Assembly (NCBI GenBank): GCA_903930565.1
Contig: CAIYZC010000585.1
Coordinates: 1-39,616 of the forward strand
Direction of reading: 5' to 3'
Origin: an uncultured Pedosphaera sp.
Lineage (GTDB): Bacteria; Verrucomicrobiota; Verrucomicrobiia; Limisphaerales; Pedosphaeraceae
Length of the DNA: 39,616 bases
Position numbers and translations under genes: made by a program. Every line of letters starts with the position of its first letter. Within the stretch, counting starts at the first letter, position 1. Shown piece by piece: positions 16,848-24,521 of this stretch. Below the pieces are notes generated by a model. It searched no databases. It saw only the letters and a list, made by a program, of their open reading frames with translations, and had not been told where the DNA came from.

Positions 16848-17963
16848 TCAAGCGGGTGGGGCGGCGGGCTTTTTAGACCCGGAATGGTATTTGGACATGA
16901 AGGGTTCCTCCAAATAACGGAAGCTCAGGGCGCCCAACGGCACGGCGAGGAGGCTGCCGAACGGATGCAACCACGAAGGCAGCAGGCCGCCGATGGTCAA
17001 CGGTTGCTGCCAGAGGTACATCGAGTAGGTGCGGTTACCGAGATAATGAAAGGCGCCGCCGAGGCGGCCGCGGGGCGCGAAGCCGAGCAGGTAGCAGCCG
17101 AGGCAACCCGCCACCAGCGGCGTGCCGGTGAGCACCACGGCATTTTTGCCCGCCAGCAAGAGCACCGGGGTGAGGGCGGCCAGGGAGAGGGCGCCGGCCC
17201 AGGCGCAGGGGGTGGCCAACTCGGTCGCGGCCCGGGGGAAGGTTTCCCGAAGGTATTGGGCGAAGAACCCGGCCATCATCGGCCAAGCGGCGACTTGAAA
17301 GGTGTACTTGATCTCCATATTGGAGCGCCAGATCACGCCGCCCGCCATCAGTGCCGCCAGCAGCAGGCCCCACACGATTACGCGGCGCGCGAAGGTTCGG
17401 CCGCCCGCGAAATAAAGCAACGGCGCCAGGAGATAAAACTGCATTTCGCAGCCCAGGCTCCACAGGTGTCCGGTGAGGTTTTCCCGCACGCCCGGAATGC
17501 CACCGTGATAATAATTGCGGTAATATAATAGCGAGCTGGGCAGGGAATTGAAAAAAGAGCGGCGGAAATCCGGCGGGGCCACAGTCTGACCGACCAAGAG
17601 CACGAGGGCGGCCATGGCGAAGAGGTAAAAATACTTGGCCGGCACCAAACGCCGGGTGCGCCGCACCCAAAAATAGCGCGCCCCGGTCCAAAACCCCTGC
17701 GGTCCGCGGGAGAGGGAACGAAAAACAAGGATGCCGGAGATGAAAAAGAAGAGGTTCACCCCCACGCGGCCGATGCCATCGACGCGGTTGGTGAAGAAAA
17801 AGCCGTGGGAGATCAGGACCAAAAGCAGAGCCAAGCCCCGCCATTGGTCCAAGGCGCGGTCCGGCCCCGATTGCCCGGCGGCGGACGCTGCCGCCCGGCC
17901 GGGAGCGGGCGCACTCTCGGATTCCGCCTTTGCTCCCGCTGGATTCCGGCCATCGCCATTCAT
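16848..17963 (-). CDS. Membrane acyltransferase (acyltransferase 3 / OafA family)
   Basis: The 371-residue polytopic membrane protein belongs to the acyltransferase-3 family, which O-acylates cell-surface polysaccharides, lipid A or peptidoglycan. Signature features are RALDQWRGLALLLVLISHGF with the catalytic-type His, then GVNLFFFISGILVFRSL, RRTRRLVPAKYFYL, LTGHLWSLGCEMQFYLLAP and the terminal FRYLEEPF. I started at ATG 17963 (MNGDGRNPAG); an in-frame ATG at 18158 adds 65 Pro/Ser-rich residues read through the 3' end of the antitoxin gene and is unlikely. It may be transcribed from its own promoter in the 118 bp after the antitoxin stop. Confidence 0.9.
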   Translation of the reverse strand: MNGDGRNPAGAKAESESAPAPGRAAASAAGQSGPDRALDQWRGLALLLVLISHGFFFTNRVDGIGRVGVNLFFFISGILVFRSLSRGPQGFWTGARYFWVRRTRRLVPAKYFYLFAMAALVLLVGQTVAPPDFRRSFFNSLPSSLLYYRNYYHGGIPGVRENLTGHLWSLGCEMQFYLLAPLLYFAGGRTFARRVIVWGLLLAALMAGGVIWRSNMEIKYTFQVAAWPMMAGFFAQYLRETFPRAATELATPCAWAGALSLAALTPVLLLAGKNAVVLTGTPLVAGCLGCYLLGFAPRGRLGGAFHYLGNRTYSMYLWQQPLTIGGLLPSWLHPFGSLLAVPLGALSFRYLEEPFMSKYHSGSKKPAAPPA

Positions 17964-18081
17964 TGGGCGCGACACTAGCGGGGGCGTGGGAACGCGGCCA
18001 AGCTTTTTGTTCGTGGATGGGCGGTGAGGGCGCCTCGCCGGCATCTGGACAGGCGAAGCTGACTGGCAAAAGGTAGTAAAA

Positions 18082-18357
18082 CTAGGGGTTGCCCCCATGA
18101 CGCTCTGCCTGCATCTCCGCGACGAAGTTGGCGATCTCCGCTGAAGTAAGCCGGGCATCGACTTGCAGCATCCGCAGCGCTTCCCGCGGCGTTAGTGTGG
18201 TGGCGGTTGCCGGTGAAGGGGGTGGTTCCAAACGGCGAGCGGGGCGCAATTCGACACAACCCCTGGCGTGGAAGATCTGGATTTGCTCTCCCGCCAAAGC
18301 CAATTCCACCAATCGGCCCAATCCGGGCGAGGCTTCTTCGACCGTCATCACTTTCAT
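18082..18357 (-). CDS. Orphan Phd/YefM-type antitoxin
   Basis: The 91-residue protein has the Phd/YefM N-terminal DNA-binding domain: MKVMTVEEASPGLGRLVELA, then LAGEQIQIFHARGCVELRPARR, matching the family pattern of a short beta/helix dimer unit followed by GE-[VI]-x-[VI]. A Pro/Thr linker and a helical C-terminal toxin-binding-like segment (SAEIANFVAEMQAERHGG) follow. A toxin gene would normally start at or just past its stop, but no PIN, RelE or Doc frame is present before the acyltransferase at 17963. It is therefore an orphan or a relic. The start at 18357 follows the domain boundary; an in-frame ATG at 18444 has no family support. Confidence 0.72.
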   Translation of the reverse strand: MKVMTVEEASPGLGRLVELALAGEQIQIFHARGCVELRPARRLEPPPSPATATTLTPREALRMLQVDARLTSAEIANFVAEMQAERHGGNP

Positions 18358-18511
18358 GAAGATCACGATAGCTCGATTGCCCCCAGCGTGCCAGTAGCAA
18401 CCCGGAATTCCTCGGCATGCGGCAAGATCCGGGTGTTTTCGCAAAGTTGGTGCACAAGGGTGGCGAACCGGTCGATGGAATTTGGGGCAATTGTAGGAAA
18501 AAGTGGAAATT

Positions 18512-18546
18512 CTATAGTCTGACCCCCTTTGGGGGTCAGACTATAG
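18512..18546. repeat. Perfect 16-bp inverted repeat (REP/MITE-like palindrome)
   Basis: CTATAGTCTGACCCCC (18512-18527) and GGGGGTCAGACTATAG (18531-18546) are perfect reverse complements separated by TTT. It lies 42 bp beyond the queA stop. On the queA (minus) strand it is followed by AATTTCCACTTTTTCC, so it might end queA transcription. The core GGGGTCAGACT resembles palindromes that often accompany REP-associated Y1 transposases. No transposase gene is present here. Confidence 0.8.
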
Positions 18547-18587
18547 TTTGGGCCGTTCGGCGCGCGGCGATGGTTTGTAACGGCTGC

Positions 18588-19712
18588 TCAGAGGATCAGC
18601 ATGGCGTCGCCGTAGCTGAAGAAGCGGTAGCCGGCGGTGATGGCGGCGGTGTAGGCGGCGAGGATGTGTTCGCGGCCGGTGGTTTCGCCCGGGGCGGCGA
18701 AGGCGCTCACGAGCATGAGCAGGGTGGAGCGGGGGAGGTGGAAGTTGGTCAAGAGGGCGTCCACGATTTGGAAACGGCACGGGGGATACAGGAAGATCCG
18801 GGTGCGGCCGCTCCCGGGAACGAGGCGGCCACCATGGGCCGCGGCCACGGTCTCCAAAACCCGCACCGAGGTGGTGCCCACGGCGAAGATGCGGCCGCCC
18901 GCAGTCCGGGCGGCATTGACGGTGTCGGCGGTCTCCGGTCCGACGTAATAGCGCTCTTCGTGCATGGTGTGCCCGGCCAAATCCTCCGTTTTGACCGGCG
19001 CAAAGGTGCCCGCTCCGACGTGGAGGGTAACAAAGACTACGGCGACGCCCCGGGCCCGGATTTGGGCCAGGAGTTCCGGAGTGAAGTGCAAGCCGGCGGT
19101 GGGAGCGGCAACGGAGCCGGCGGTGGCGGCGTAGACGGTTTGATACCGTTCCCGGTCGGCGGCTTGGGTGGCGGCGGGGTCGGGACGGGCGATATATGGG
19201 GGCAGGGGCAACTCGCCCAGCGCATCGAGGTGCGCGGCCAAGTCCCCCGAGCCGGTAAAAGTGAGCCGACGGTGGCCCTCGGGGTTGATTTCCCGGACGG
19301 TGGCGGTGAAGCCGGAGGGTTGGCCGGCGGGGTTCAGCAGGGTGATTTCGGATCCCAAGCGGGCGCGCTTGCCAGGGCGGAGCATCGTCCACCAGTCGTT
19401 TTGCGCCACTTCCTCCAAGAGCAGGATTTCGTACTTTCCGCCGGTCACCGGTTGGGCGCCGCGGAGCCGGGCGGGGATGACCCGGGAGTTGTTCAGGACC
19501 AAGACATCGCCCGCCCGGAGTTGGGAGGGGAGGTCGGGGAAGGCGGAGTGGGTCAAAATGGCATGGCGGCGGTCAAAAATCAGCAAGCGCGAGGCGTCCC
19601 GCCGGGGGGCGGGGTGCTGGGCGATCAAATGGGGGGGCAGGACGAAATCGAAGTCCGCCGTGGCGGGCGAAAAGACGGTCGTACTAGCAGTGGTTGGGCG
19701 TGAAATAGACAC
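18588..19712 (-). CDS. queA: S-adenosylmethionine:tRNA ribosyltransferase-isomerase QueA
   Basis: QueA transfers and isomerises the ribosyl group of SAM onto preQ1 in tRNA, giving epoxyqueuosine. The 374-residue protein carries FDFVLPPHLIAQHPAPRRDA, RAGDVLVLNNSRVIPARLRG, the SVAAPTAGLHFTPELLAQI motif, VTLHVGAGTFAPVKTEDLAG with HTMHEERY, GTTSVRVLETVA and FLYPPCRFQIVDALLTNFHLP. All are QueA hallmarks. The start is GTG at 19710-19712 (MSISRPTT); a start closer to the domain (before ADFDF) cannot be excluded. It is divergent from mraZ across a 253-bp region and is followed by a perfect inverted repeat. Confidence 0.96.
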   Translation of the reverse strand: MSISRPTTASTTVFSPATADFDFVLPPHLIAQHPAPRRDASRLLIFDRRHAILTHSAFPDLPSQLRAGDVLVLNNSRVIPARLRGAQPVTGGKYEILLLEEVAQNDWWTMLRPGKRARLGSEITLLNPAGQPSGFTATVREINPEGHRRLTFTGSGDLAAHLDALGELPLPPYIARPDPAATQAADRERYQTVYAATAGSVAAPTAGLHFTPELLAQIRARGVAVVFVTLHVGAGTFAPVKTEDLAGHTMHEERYYVGPETADTVNAARTAGGRIFAVGTTSVRVLETVAAAHGGRLVPGSGRTRIFLYPPCRFQIVDALLTNFHLPRSTLLMLVSAFAAPGETTGREHILAAYTAAITAGYRFFSYGDAMLIL

Positions 19713-19837
19713 GTTAACGATATTAAAAGGCGATTAATTGTCCGAGTCGCCCGCACCCCGGGGGACGGACCGGTGGGGATAGACTGCCCGAGCCCGGGAG
19801 GGCTGCCAAGCGGGAGTTTGGTGCCTTGGCCCGATTT

Positions 19838-19926
19838 TGTGAATAACTCGCGAATAACAAAAATTTATGCACGAAACTATTGACTTCAGTGGGATGAAAT
19901 GGGATGATTTGGGTCGTTGTGAACAA
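19838..19926. promoter_or_regulatory. Three DnaA-box-like 9-mers upstream of mraZ
   Basis: TGTGAATAA (19838-19846) is the reverse complement of TTATTCACA, a full match to the TTWTNCACA DnaA-box pattern. TTATGCACG (19865-19873) and TGTGAACAA (19918-19926) each differ at one position. They cluster in an unusually AT-rich part of the queA-mraZ gap. Binding of DnaA here is only a suggestion. Confidence 0.35.
19880..19908 (+). promoter_or_regulatory. Predicted sigma70-like promoter of the dcw operon
   Basis: TTGACT (19880-19885) and GATGAT (19903-19908) are separated by 17 bp and match the -35 and -10 consensus at 5 of 6 and 4 of 6 positions. They lie about 60-85 bp upstream of mraZ, and the -10 element sits inside the MraZ operator, as expected for an autorepressed promoter. 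The -10 is weak. Confidence 0.55.
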
Positions 19927-19935
19927 CTTGTGGGA
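19890..19935 (+). promoter_or_regulatory. MraZ operator (TGGG[A/T] box array)
   Basis: TGGGA at 19890-19894, TGGGA at 19900-19904 and TGGGT at 19910-19914 are spaced exactly 10 bp apart, with spacers TGAAA and TGATT. This is the known MraZ recognition pattern of three direct TGGGN repeats separated by 5 nt, on the same face of the helix. A fourth TGGGA at 19931-19935 lies 21 bp further on. The array is directly upstream of mraZ and overlaps the predicted promoter, so MraZ should repress the dcw operon here. Confidence 0.88.
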
Positions 19936-19965
19936 CGCGCGCCCAAACTAACTCTGAATAACTGA

Positions 19966-20436
19966 ATGCCCGACGAACCCGTCAGCGATCCGATGTTTTA
20001 CTCATCGGAGTTCCGCCACGGGATAGACGACAAGCGTCGGGTTTCGATTCCGGCGAAATGGCGCCCGGCGCAGGCGGATACGGAGTTCATGCTGATTTTG
20101 TGGCCGAGCGGCGCGGCGGCCGACGCGAACATCCTGGTGTTGCCGCCGGCGCAGGCGAAGGCCTTGGTGAAGAAGATTTCGGAAATGCCGGCGGCGGACC
20201 CCCACGCGCAGAGCCTGCGCCGGTTGATCGGCGGTAAATCCGCCGCGGCCAAGTTGGACAAGAGCGGGCGCATGATGCTGCCCGAAGACATGGCGAAGAA
20301 GGCCGGGTTGGAGAAGGACACGGAAGCGGTCCTCATCGGTTTGGTGGATCGGTTTGAAATATGGAATCCAAAACGCTTTGAAATAGTGAGCCAGGCGGAC
20401 TCGGCCTTGTTGGCGGACGCCTTTAAATTGGTGTGA
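19966..20436 (+). CDS. mraZ: Division/cell-wall cluster transcriptional repressor MraZ
   Basis: MraZ is an AbrB-fold regulator with two SpoVT/AbrB-like repeats that binds TGGG repeats upstream of its own operon. Repeat one is FYSSEFRHGIDDKRRVSIPA and repeat two is KLDKSGRMMLPEDMAKKAGL. The 156-residue length is normal. Two starts are possible: ATG 19966, and ATG 19993, which begins MFYSSEF as in most family members. No strong Shine-Dalgarno precedes either. It is the first gene of the plus-strand cluster and is followed after 4 bp by an unrecognised gene; the operator array upstream is well formed. Confidence 0.95.
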   Translation: MPDEPVSDPMFYSSEFRHGIDDKRRVSIPAKWRPAQADTEFMLILWPSGAAADANILVLPPAQAKALVKKISEMPAADPHAQSLRRLIGGKSAAAKLDKSGRMMLPEDMAKKAGLEKDTEAVLIGLVDRFEIWNPKRFEIVSQADSALLADAFKLV

Positions 20437-20440
20437 TGTT

Positions 20441-21229
20441 ATGAGCTTCGGAAAATTACTGGCGACGGGCAAAAGCCTGATGGGCATGAAGGACACGGTG
20501 AGTCCGTACCGCATGACGGAAGCGGGGCGGCTGCCGCGGTTTGGCAATGGAAAGAACCCCTTTGCGGTGCCCGCACCCGAACCGGACGCGCCCCCGTCCA
20601 GCCCCGCCGCGTCCGCGGCCGTGATCCGGCCGGCGGTGGCGGCCGTGCCGGTGGGGCAGGCGACCCGGGTGGGGGATGCGTCCGTGGTGTTGGCGGCGGG
20701 ACCCGAATTGCCCGCGGTGGCCAAAGCACCGGAGGCGCCGGCGCCCGCGCCCGCGGCACCGATGCCGACCCCGCCGACCCGCGAGAAGCGGGAGACGGCG
20801 TCAATCGCATCCGTCCGGGCGGTGGCGGCCGGCATGGTGGCGGGACATCCCGTGGGCCCGGCTCCGCGCCGGGGCGAGGGGGCGGCGGTGCATTCGTGCT
20901 CGCCGCTGGCGGTGTTTGCTTTGCCGGTGGCCGCGCCGCGGCGCCGGAGTTGGTGGTCCCGGTTGAGCCCGCTCCGCTGGTTCGGGAGCTGGGGGGCCCG
21001 GCGTCGGCCGACGGGGCCGGCGGTGCAGACGGAATTCGCGGTGACCGAGATCCGCGTGATGCGCAACGATCTTTTGGAAGCGGACTTGTTGGTGGTGCCG
21101 CAGCGGCCGGCCGACGGTGGCGCCGCGGCCGCTCCCGCCGCCCCGGCGCCGGTGCCGGGCGCCATGGTGGTGAAACCCGCCCGGACCCCGAATCGTCGCC
21201 GGGGCGCGGGCCCGTCCGGCGCAGCTTAA
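20441..21229 (+). CDS. Unrecognised protein between mraZ and rsmH
   Basis: I do not recognise this 262-residue protein. Its N-terminus (residues 1-41; GKLLATGKSLMGMKD, RLPRFGNGKNPF) looks like a conserved, positively charged module. It is followed by a Pro/Ala-rich linker (about 42-115). A striking Arg/Trp patch, RRRSWWSRLSPLRWFGSWGA (168-187), could sit on a membrane surface. A final structured stretch, TEFAVTEIRVMRNDLLEADL (197-216), precedes an Ala/Pro tail. There is no signal peptide or full membrane helix. The start lies 4 bp after the mraZ stop and rsmH begins 14 bp after its end, so it is an integral member of the operon. A role in division or wall synthesis is inferred only from position. 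Confidence 0.8.
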   Translation: MSFGKLLATGKSLMGMKDTVSPYRMTEAGRLPRFGNGKNPFAVPAPEPDAPPSSPAASAAVIRPAVAAVPVGQATRVGDASVVLAAGPELPAVAKAPEAPAPAPAAPMPTPPTREKRETASIASVRAVAAGMVAGHPVGPAPRRGEGAAVHSCSPLAVFALPVAAPRRRSWWSRLSPLRWFGSWGARRRPTGPAVQTEFAVTEIRVMRNDLLEADLLVVPQRPADGGAAAAPAAPAPVPGAMVVKPARTPNRRRGAGPSGAA

Positions 21230-21243
21230 CGGAAACATGCCCC

Positions 21244-22173
21244 GTGCCAACTTACAGCCACACGCCGGTGATGACAGCGGAGGTCCTGAGCGCCCTGCGG
21301 GTGCGCCCCGGAATCCGGTGCGCCGACGGGACCCTCGGTGGGGGTGGACACGCGGCGGCCATCTTGAACGCGAGCCGGCCGGATGGATGGCTGTTTGGTT
21401 GCGATCGCGATGGCGCCGCGATTGAAGCGGCCACGGCGCGGCTGGCGGAATTCGCCGGGCGCTGGGAAGTGCGACGGGGAAATTTCGCCGATTTGGCGGA
21501 GTTGTCGGGGCGGACGGATTTTGACGCGGTGCTGTTGGACTTGGGTGTGAGCAGCCACCAATTGGACACGGCGGAGCGCGGGTTCAGTTTTCAGCAGGAC
21601 GGGCCCTTGGACATGCGGCAAGACGCGCGCCAGGAGCACACGGCGGCGGACTTGGTGAACGAGCTGCCGGCGGACGAGTTGGCGGACATTTTTTGGGCGC
21701 TGGGGGAGGAACCCCAGGCGCGGCGGTTCGCGAAAGCGATTGAGCTGGACCGGCGGACGCAGCCGTTTCGGACGACGGCGCAATTGGCGGGATTGATCGA
21801 GCGGTTGGCGCCGCGGCACGGGCGCAAGGCGCATCCGGCGACCCGCGTGTTCCAAGCGCTGCGGATGGCGACGAATGACGAGCTCGGGGCGTTGGAGCGG
21901 GGCTTGGCGGCGGCGCTGGCCGTCCTGCGGCCCGGGGGCCGGTTGGCGGTGCTGACCTTCCACTCGTTGGAAGACCGCAAAGTGAAAGAATTTGGGCGGG
22001 CGCGGGCGCGGGATTACACGTTTCCCGGGCTGGTGGACGTGCCGGAGCTGCGGGTGCCGCGGGCACCGGAGCTGTGCTGGGTGGAGCGGAAGGCCAAACC
22101 GCCGGGCGAGGCGGAAGTGGCGGCGAATCCGCGGGCGCGCAGCGCGCAGTTGCGGATTATGGAAAAACTTTGA
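21244..22173 (+). CDS. rsmH: 16S rRNA m4C1402 methyltransferase RsmH (MraW)
   Basis: RsmH uses SAM to methylate N4 of C1402 in 16S rRNA. The 309-residue protein has YSHTPVMTAEVLSAL, the SAM motif CADGTLGGGGHAAAIL, DAVLLDLGVSSHQLDTAERG, FSFQQDGPLDMR, the ATRVFQALRMATNDELGALE helix and the terminal LTFHSLEDRKVKEF motif. I started at GTG 21244 because it gives the family-standard N-terminus (VPTYSHTP); the same frame stays open far upstream but only as a shadow of the preceding gene. ftsL follows one base after the stop. Confidence 0.96.
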   Translation: MPTYSHTPVMTAEVLSALRVRPGIRCADGTLGGGGHAAAILNASRPDGWLFGCDRDGAAIEAATARLAEFAGRWEVRRGNFADLAELSGRTDFDAVLLDLGVSSHQLDTAERGFSFQQDGPLDMRQDARQEHTAADLVNELPADELADIFWALGEEPQARRFAKAIELDRRTQPFRTTAQLAGLIERLAPRHGRKAHPATRVFQALRMATNDELGALERGLAAALAVLRPGGRLAVLTFHSLEDRKVKEFGRARARDYTFPGLVDVPELRVPRAPELCWVERKAKPPGEAEVAANPRARSAQLRIMEKL

Positions 22174-22174
22174 C

Positions 22175-22516
22175 ATGGCTCGTGACGGCAAAGACAGCAC
22201 GCCCCCGGTGGCGGTGCGGACGGTGGTCAAGGCGTTCTTGTTGAGCGCCCTCATCATCGGGGCCGGTTTGGGCTATGTGTGGCAGAAGAACTTGGTGTTC
22301 GAGTTGGCGCAGCAGCGATCGGCCCGCGAGGTCACGCTGCGGCACTGGCGGGACGCCAATGACAAGCTGCGGTGGGATTACCAGCAGATGCTGCGGCCCA
22401 AAGCGCTCGAAGAGCGCGTGCGGGAACTCAAGTTGGGGCTGGTGGCCCCGGCGCCGGGCCAATTGCTCCGGCTGCCGGAACCGGCGGCGGAAGCGCCCGC
22501 GCCGGCCGGACCTTGA
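22175..22516 (+). CDS. ftsL: FtsL-like cell division protein
   Basis: The 113-residue bitopic protein has a short basic cytoplasmic N-terminus, one membrane helix (AFLLSALIIGAGLGYVWQKN, about residues 21-40) and a periplasmic coiled-coil-like stretch (ELAQQRSAREVTLRHWRDAN, then LRWDYQQMLRPKALEERVRE). A Pro/Ala tail follows. Sequence conservation in FtsL is low, so the call rests on topology, size and position between rsmH and ftsI. FtsL acts with FtsB and FtsQ to activate the FtsWI septal synthase. The ATG lies one base after the rsmH stop. Confidence 0.85.
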   Translation: MARDGKDSTPPVAVRTVVKAFLLSALIIGAGLGYVWQKNLVFELAQQRSAREVTLRHWRDANDKLRWDYQQMLRPKALEERVRELKLGLVAPAPGQLLRLPEPAAEAPAPAGP

Positions 22517-22600
22517 GTGACGATTTACCACCGCGCGCGCCGACCTCGGAGAGGAACCGAACGGCGCGTGCGGTTGGTAGCTGATGTAAAAGGCAATGTT

Positions 22601-24514
22601 ATGAGCAATCCGGTGCAAATACGGCGGCGGTGGTTGATCGTCATTCTCCTGGGGATGGCGTACTCCGGCCTCGCGTACCGATTGGTCGATCTCCAGGTGC
22701 TGCGCCGGGCGAACTTGCAGGCGGAGGTGTGGACCAACACGCACCGGATTCTCCAACTGGAACCGCGCCGCGGGGACATCGTGGACAGCCGGGGCAATGT
22801 GCTGGCGACGAGCACCTTTGTAAAAACGGTCTGCGCCGACCCGGCCTTGCTCGGCGACCACGCCGCCGAAGTCGCGCACCGGATCGCGCCGCTGCTCGAC
22901 ATGAACGAAGCCGAACTCGGCCTCAAGCTGACGCCGCGGCCGCATGAGCGGGAGGATGGCCAGACGGTGACCAACCGCTTCGTGGTGCTCAAGCACAAGG
23001 TCCCGCCCGATGTCTGGCAGGCGGTGCATGATTCGATGACCAATTTCCCCTCCCACATCGTGGACCGCAAACCGACGAAGGCGGAAAAGGCCTTTTACCA
23101 CGGGCTGCGGTATTCCGCGATTTTTGTGGACCCCTCCGACGATCAATTGCGGAGCTATCCCAACGGCCATCTGGCGTCCCATATCCTGGGTTACGTCGGG
23201 GACGGCGAACGCAAGGACAGCCACGGGACGTATCATGACATCAAGGGATTGGAGGGCATCGAAGCCATGCTGGACCAGCGGATGAGCGGCACCCGCGGTT
23301 GGCGCGTGACGGAGCGCGACGGGTACCGCCGCGAGCGGGTCGAGTACCGGGAGGAAAATGTGGAACCCCGGGACGGCCTGCATGTCGGCCTGACCCTGGA
23401 CCTGGTCATTCAAGGGATTTTGGAGAGCGCGCTGGCGGAGGCCAAGGACAAGGAAAAGCCGGCTTATATCAGCGGCATGGTCATGCGGCCCAAGACCGGG
23501 GAGATTCTGGCCATGTGCAGCCTGCCGGATTTCGACCCAAACCACATGGAGCACACCACGGCCGATCAGCTCCGCAACCGGTTGATCATGGACTACCATG
23601 AACCGGGGTCGACCTTCAAAATTGTGGTCATCGCCGGGGCGCTGAACGAAAACCTGGTGCATTTGACGGATCATATTAATTGCGAAAACGGCCACTTCCT
23701 GTATGCGGGGCGAATTTTGCACGACAGCAGTCCGCACGGCGATTTGACCGTGGAGGGGGTCCTGATGAAATCGTCCAACATCGGTGCCGCCAAGATCGGC
23801 ATGATCATGGAGCGGCCCCGGTTGGATCGTTACATGCGGGATTTCGGGTTTGGCGCGCCGACCAGCATCCTTTTGCCGCACGAGACCCCGGGCTTGATGC
23901 CGCGGAATTGGACCAAGGATTCCATCGTCCAAATCCCCATGGGACAGGGCGTCTCGGTGACTTCGTTGCAAATGATGATGGCGATGGGCGCGCTGGCGAA
24001 CAAGGGCGTGTTGATGCGCCCGTTGTTGGTGGACCGTTTGTTGGATGCGGGTGGCAATGTCGTGACCCGTTTCCCGCCCGTGGCGGCGCGGCAGGTGGTC
24101 TCCGAAGCCACGGCGAAGCTGATGGTGGAAGCGCTGAAAACCGTGGTCACCAAAGAGGGCACCGCGGTGCGCGCGGCCATGGAAAATTACACCGTCGCGG
24201 GCAAGACGGGCACGGCGCAAAAAGTGCCGTACGCGGCGCACAAGTGGTATGCCTCGTTCGCGGGCTTTTTCCCGGCGGACAATCCCGAAGTCTGCATCTA
24301 TATCGCCATGGACGAACCCCACGATCCCGCGGGGCTGCACCAAGGCGGGCAAGTTTGCGCCCCCGTCTTCAAGCAGGTCGCGGAGAAAGTCGCCAGCTAT
24401 TTGAACATCAAGCCGGACCGCGGGATGGACGCGCCGGCGCCCGCGGCCGGTCCGGCCCCGGTGGCGGGCCAGGGCAAGACGCCCCAGCCCATCAAGACCG
24501 CAATGCTGCGGTAA
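22601..24514 (+). CDS. ftsI: Septal peptidoglycan transpeptidase FtsI (PBP3)
   Basis: The 637-residue class B penicillin-binding protein has a cytoplasmic start and one membrane anchor (WLIVILLGMAYSGLAYRLVD). A dimerisation/pedestal domain begins at LEPRRGDIVDSRGNVLATS, and a transpeptidase domain follows with all three motifs: STFK with nucleophile Ser337, SSN (391-393) and KTG (535-537, in VAGKTGTAQK). It crosslinks septal peptidoglycan together with FtsW. A GTG at 22517, directly after the ftsL stop, would add 28 basic residues; I prefer ATG 22601 on N-terminal style. murF starts 7 bp after the stop, where murE is usually found. Confidence 0.95.
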   Translation: MSNPVQIRRRWLIVILLGMAYSGLAYRLVDLQVLRRANLQAEVWTNTHRILQLEPRRGDIVDSRGNVLATSTFVKTVCADPALLGDHAAEVAHRIAPLLDMNEAELGLKLTPRPHEREDGQTVTNRFVVLKHKVPPDVWQAVHDSMTNFPSHIVDRKPTKAEKAFYHGLRYSAIFVDPSDDQLRSYPNGHLASHILGYVGDGERKDSHGTYHDIKGLEGIEAMLDQRMSGTRGWRVTERDGYRRERVEYREENVEPRDGLHVGLTLDLVIQGILESALAEAKDKEKPAYISGMVMRPKTGEILAMCSLPDFDPNHMEHTTADQLRNRLIMDYHEPGSTFKIVVIAGALNENLVHLTDHINCENGHFLYAGRILHDSSPHGDLTVEGVLMKSSNIGAAKIGMIMERPRLDRYMRDFGFGAPTSILLPHETPGLMPRNWTKDSIVQIPMGQGVSVTSLQMMMAMGALANKGVLMRPLLVDRLLDAGGNVVTRFPPVAARQVVSEATAKLMVEALKTVVTKEGTAVRAAMENYTVAGKTGTAQKVPYAAHKWYASFAGFFPADNPEVCIYIAMDEPHDPAGLHQGGQVCAPVFKQVAEKVASYLNIKPDRGMDAPAPAAGPAPVAGQGKTPQPIKTAMLR

Positions 24515-24521
24515 CCCCTTC

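Noticed and set aside
17964-18081. A toxin gene downstream of the Phd-like antitoxin
   Set aside because: All frames in this gap were read. None gives a PIN, RelE or Doc motif, and the only long frame continues as a shadow of the acyltransferase.
22517-22600. GTG start for ftsI directly after the ftsL stop
   Set aside because: Possible, but it has no clear Shine-Dalgarno and adds 28 Arg-rich residues. ATG 22601 gives the usual short cytoplasmic N-terminus. Kept as an alternative.
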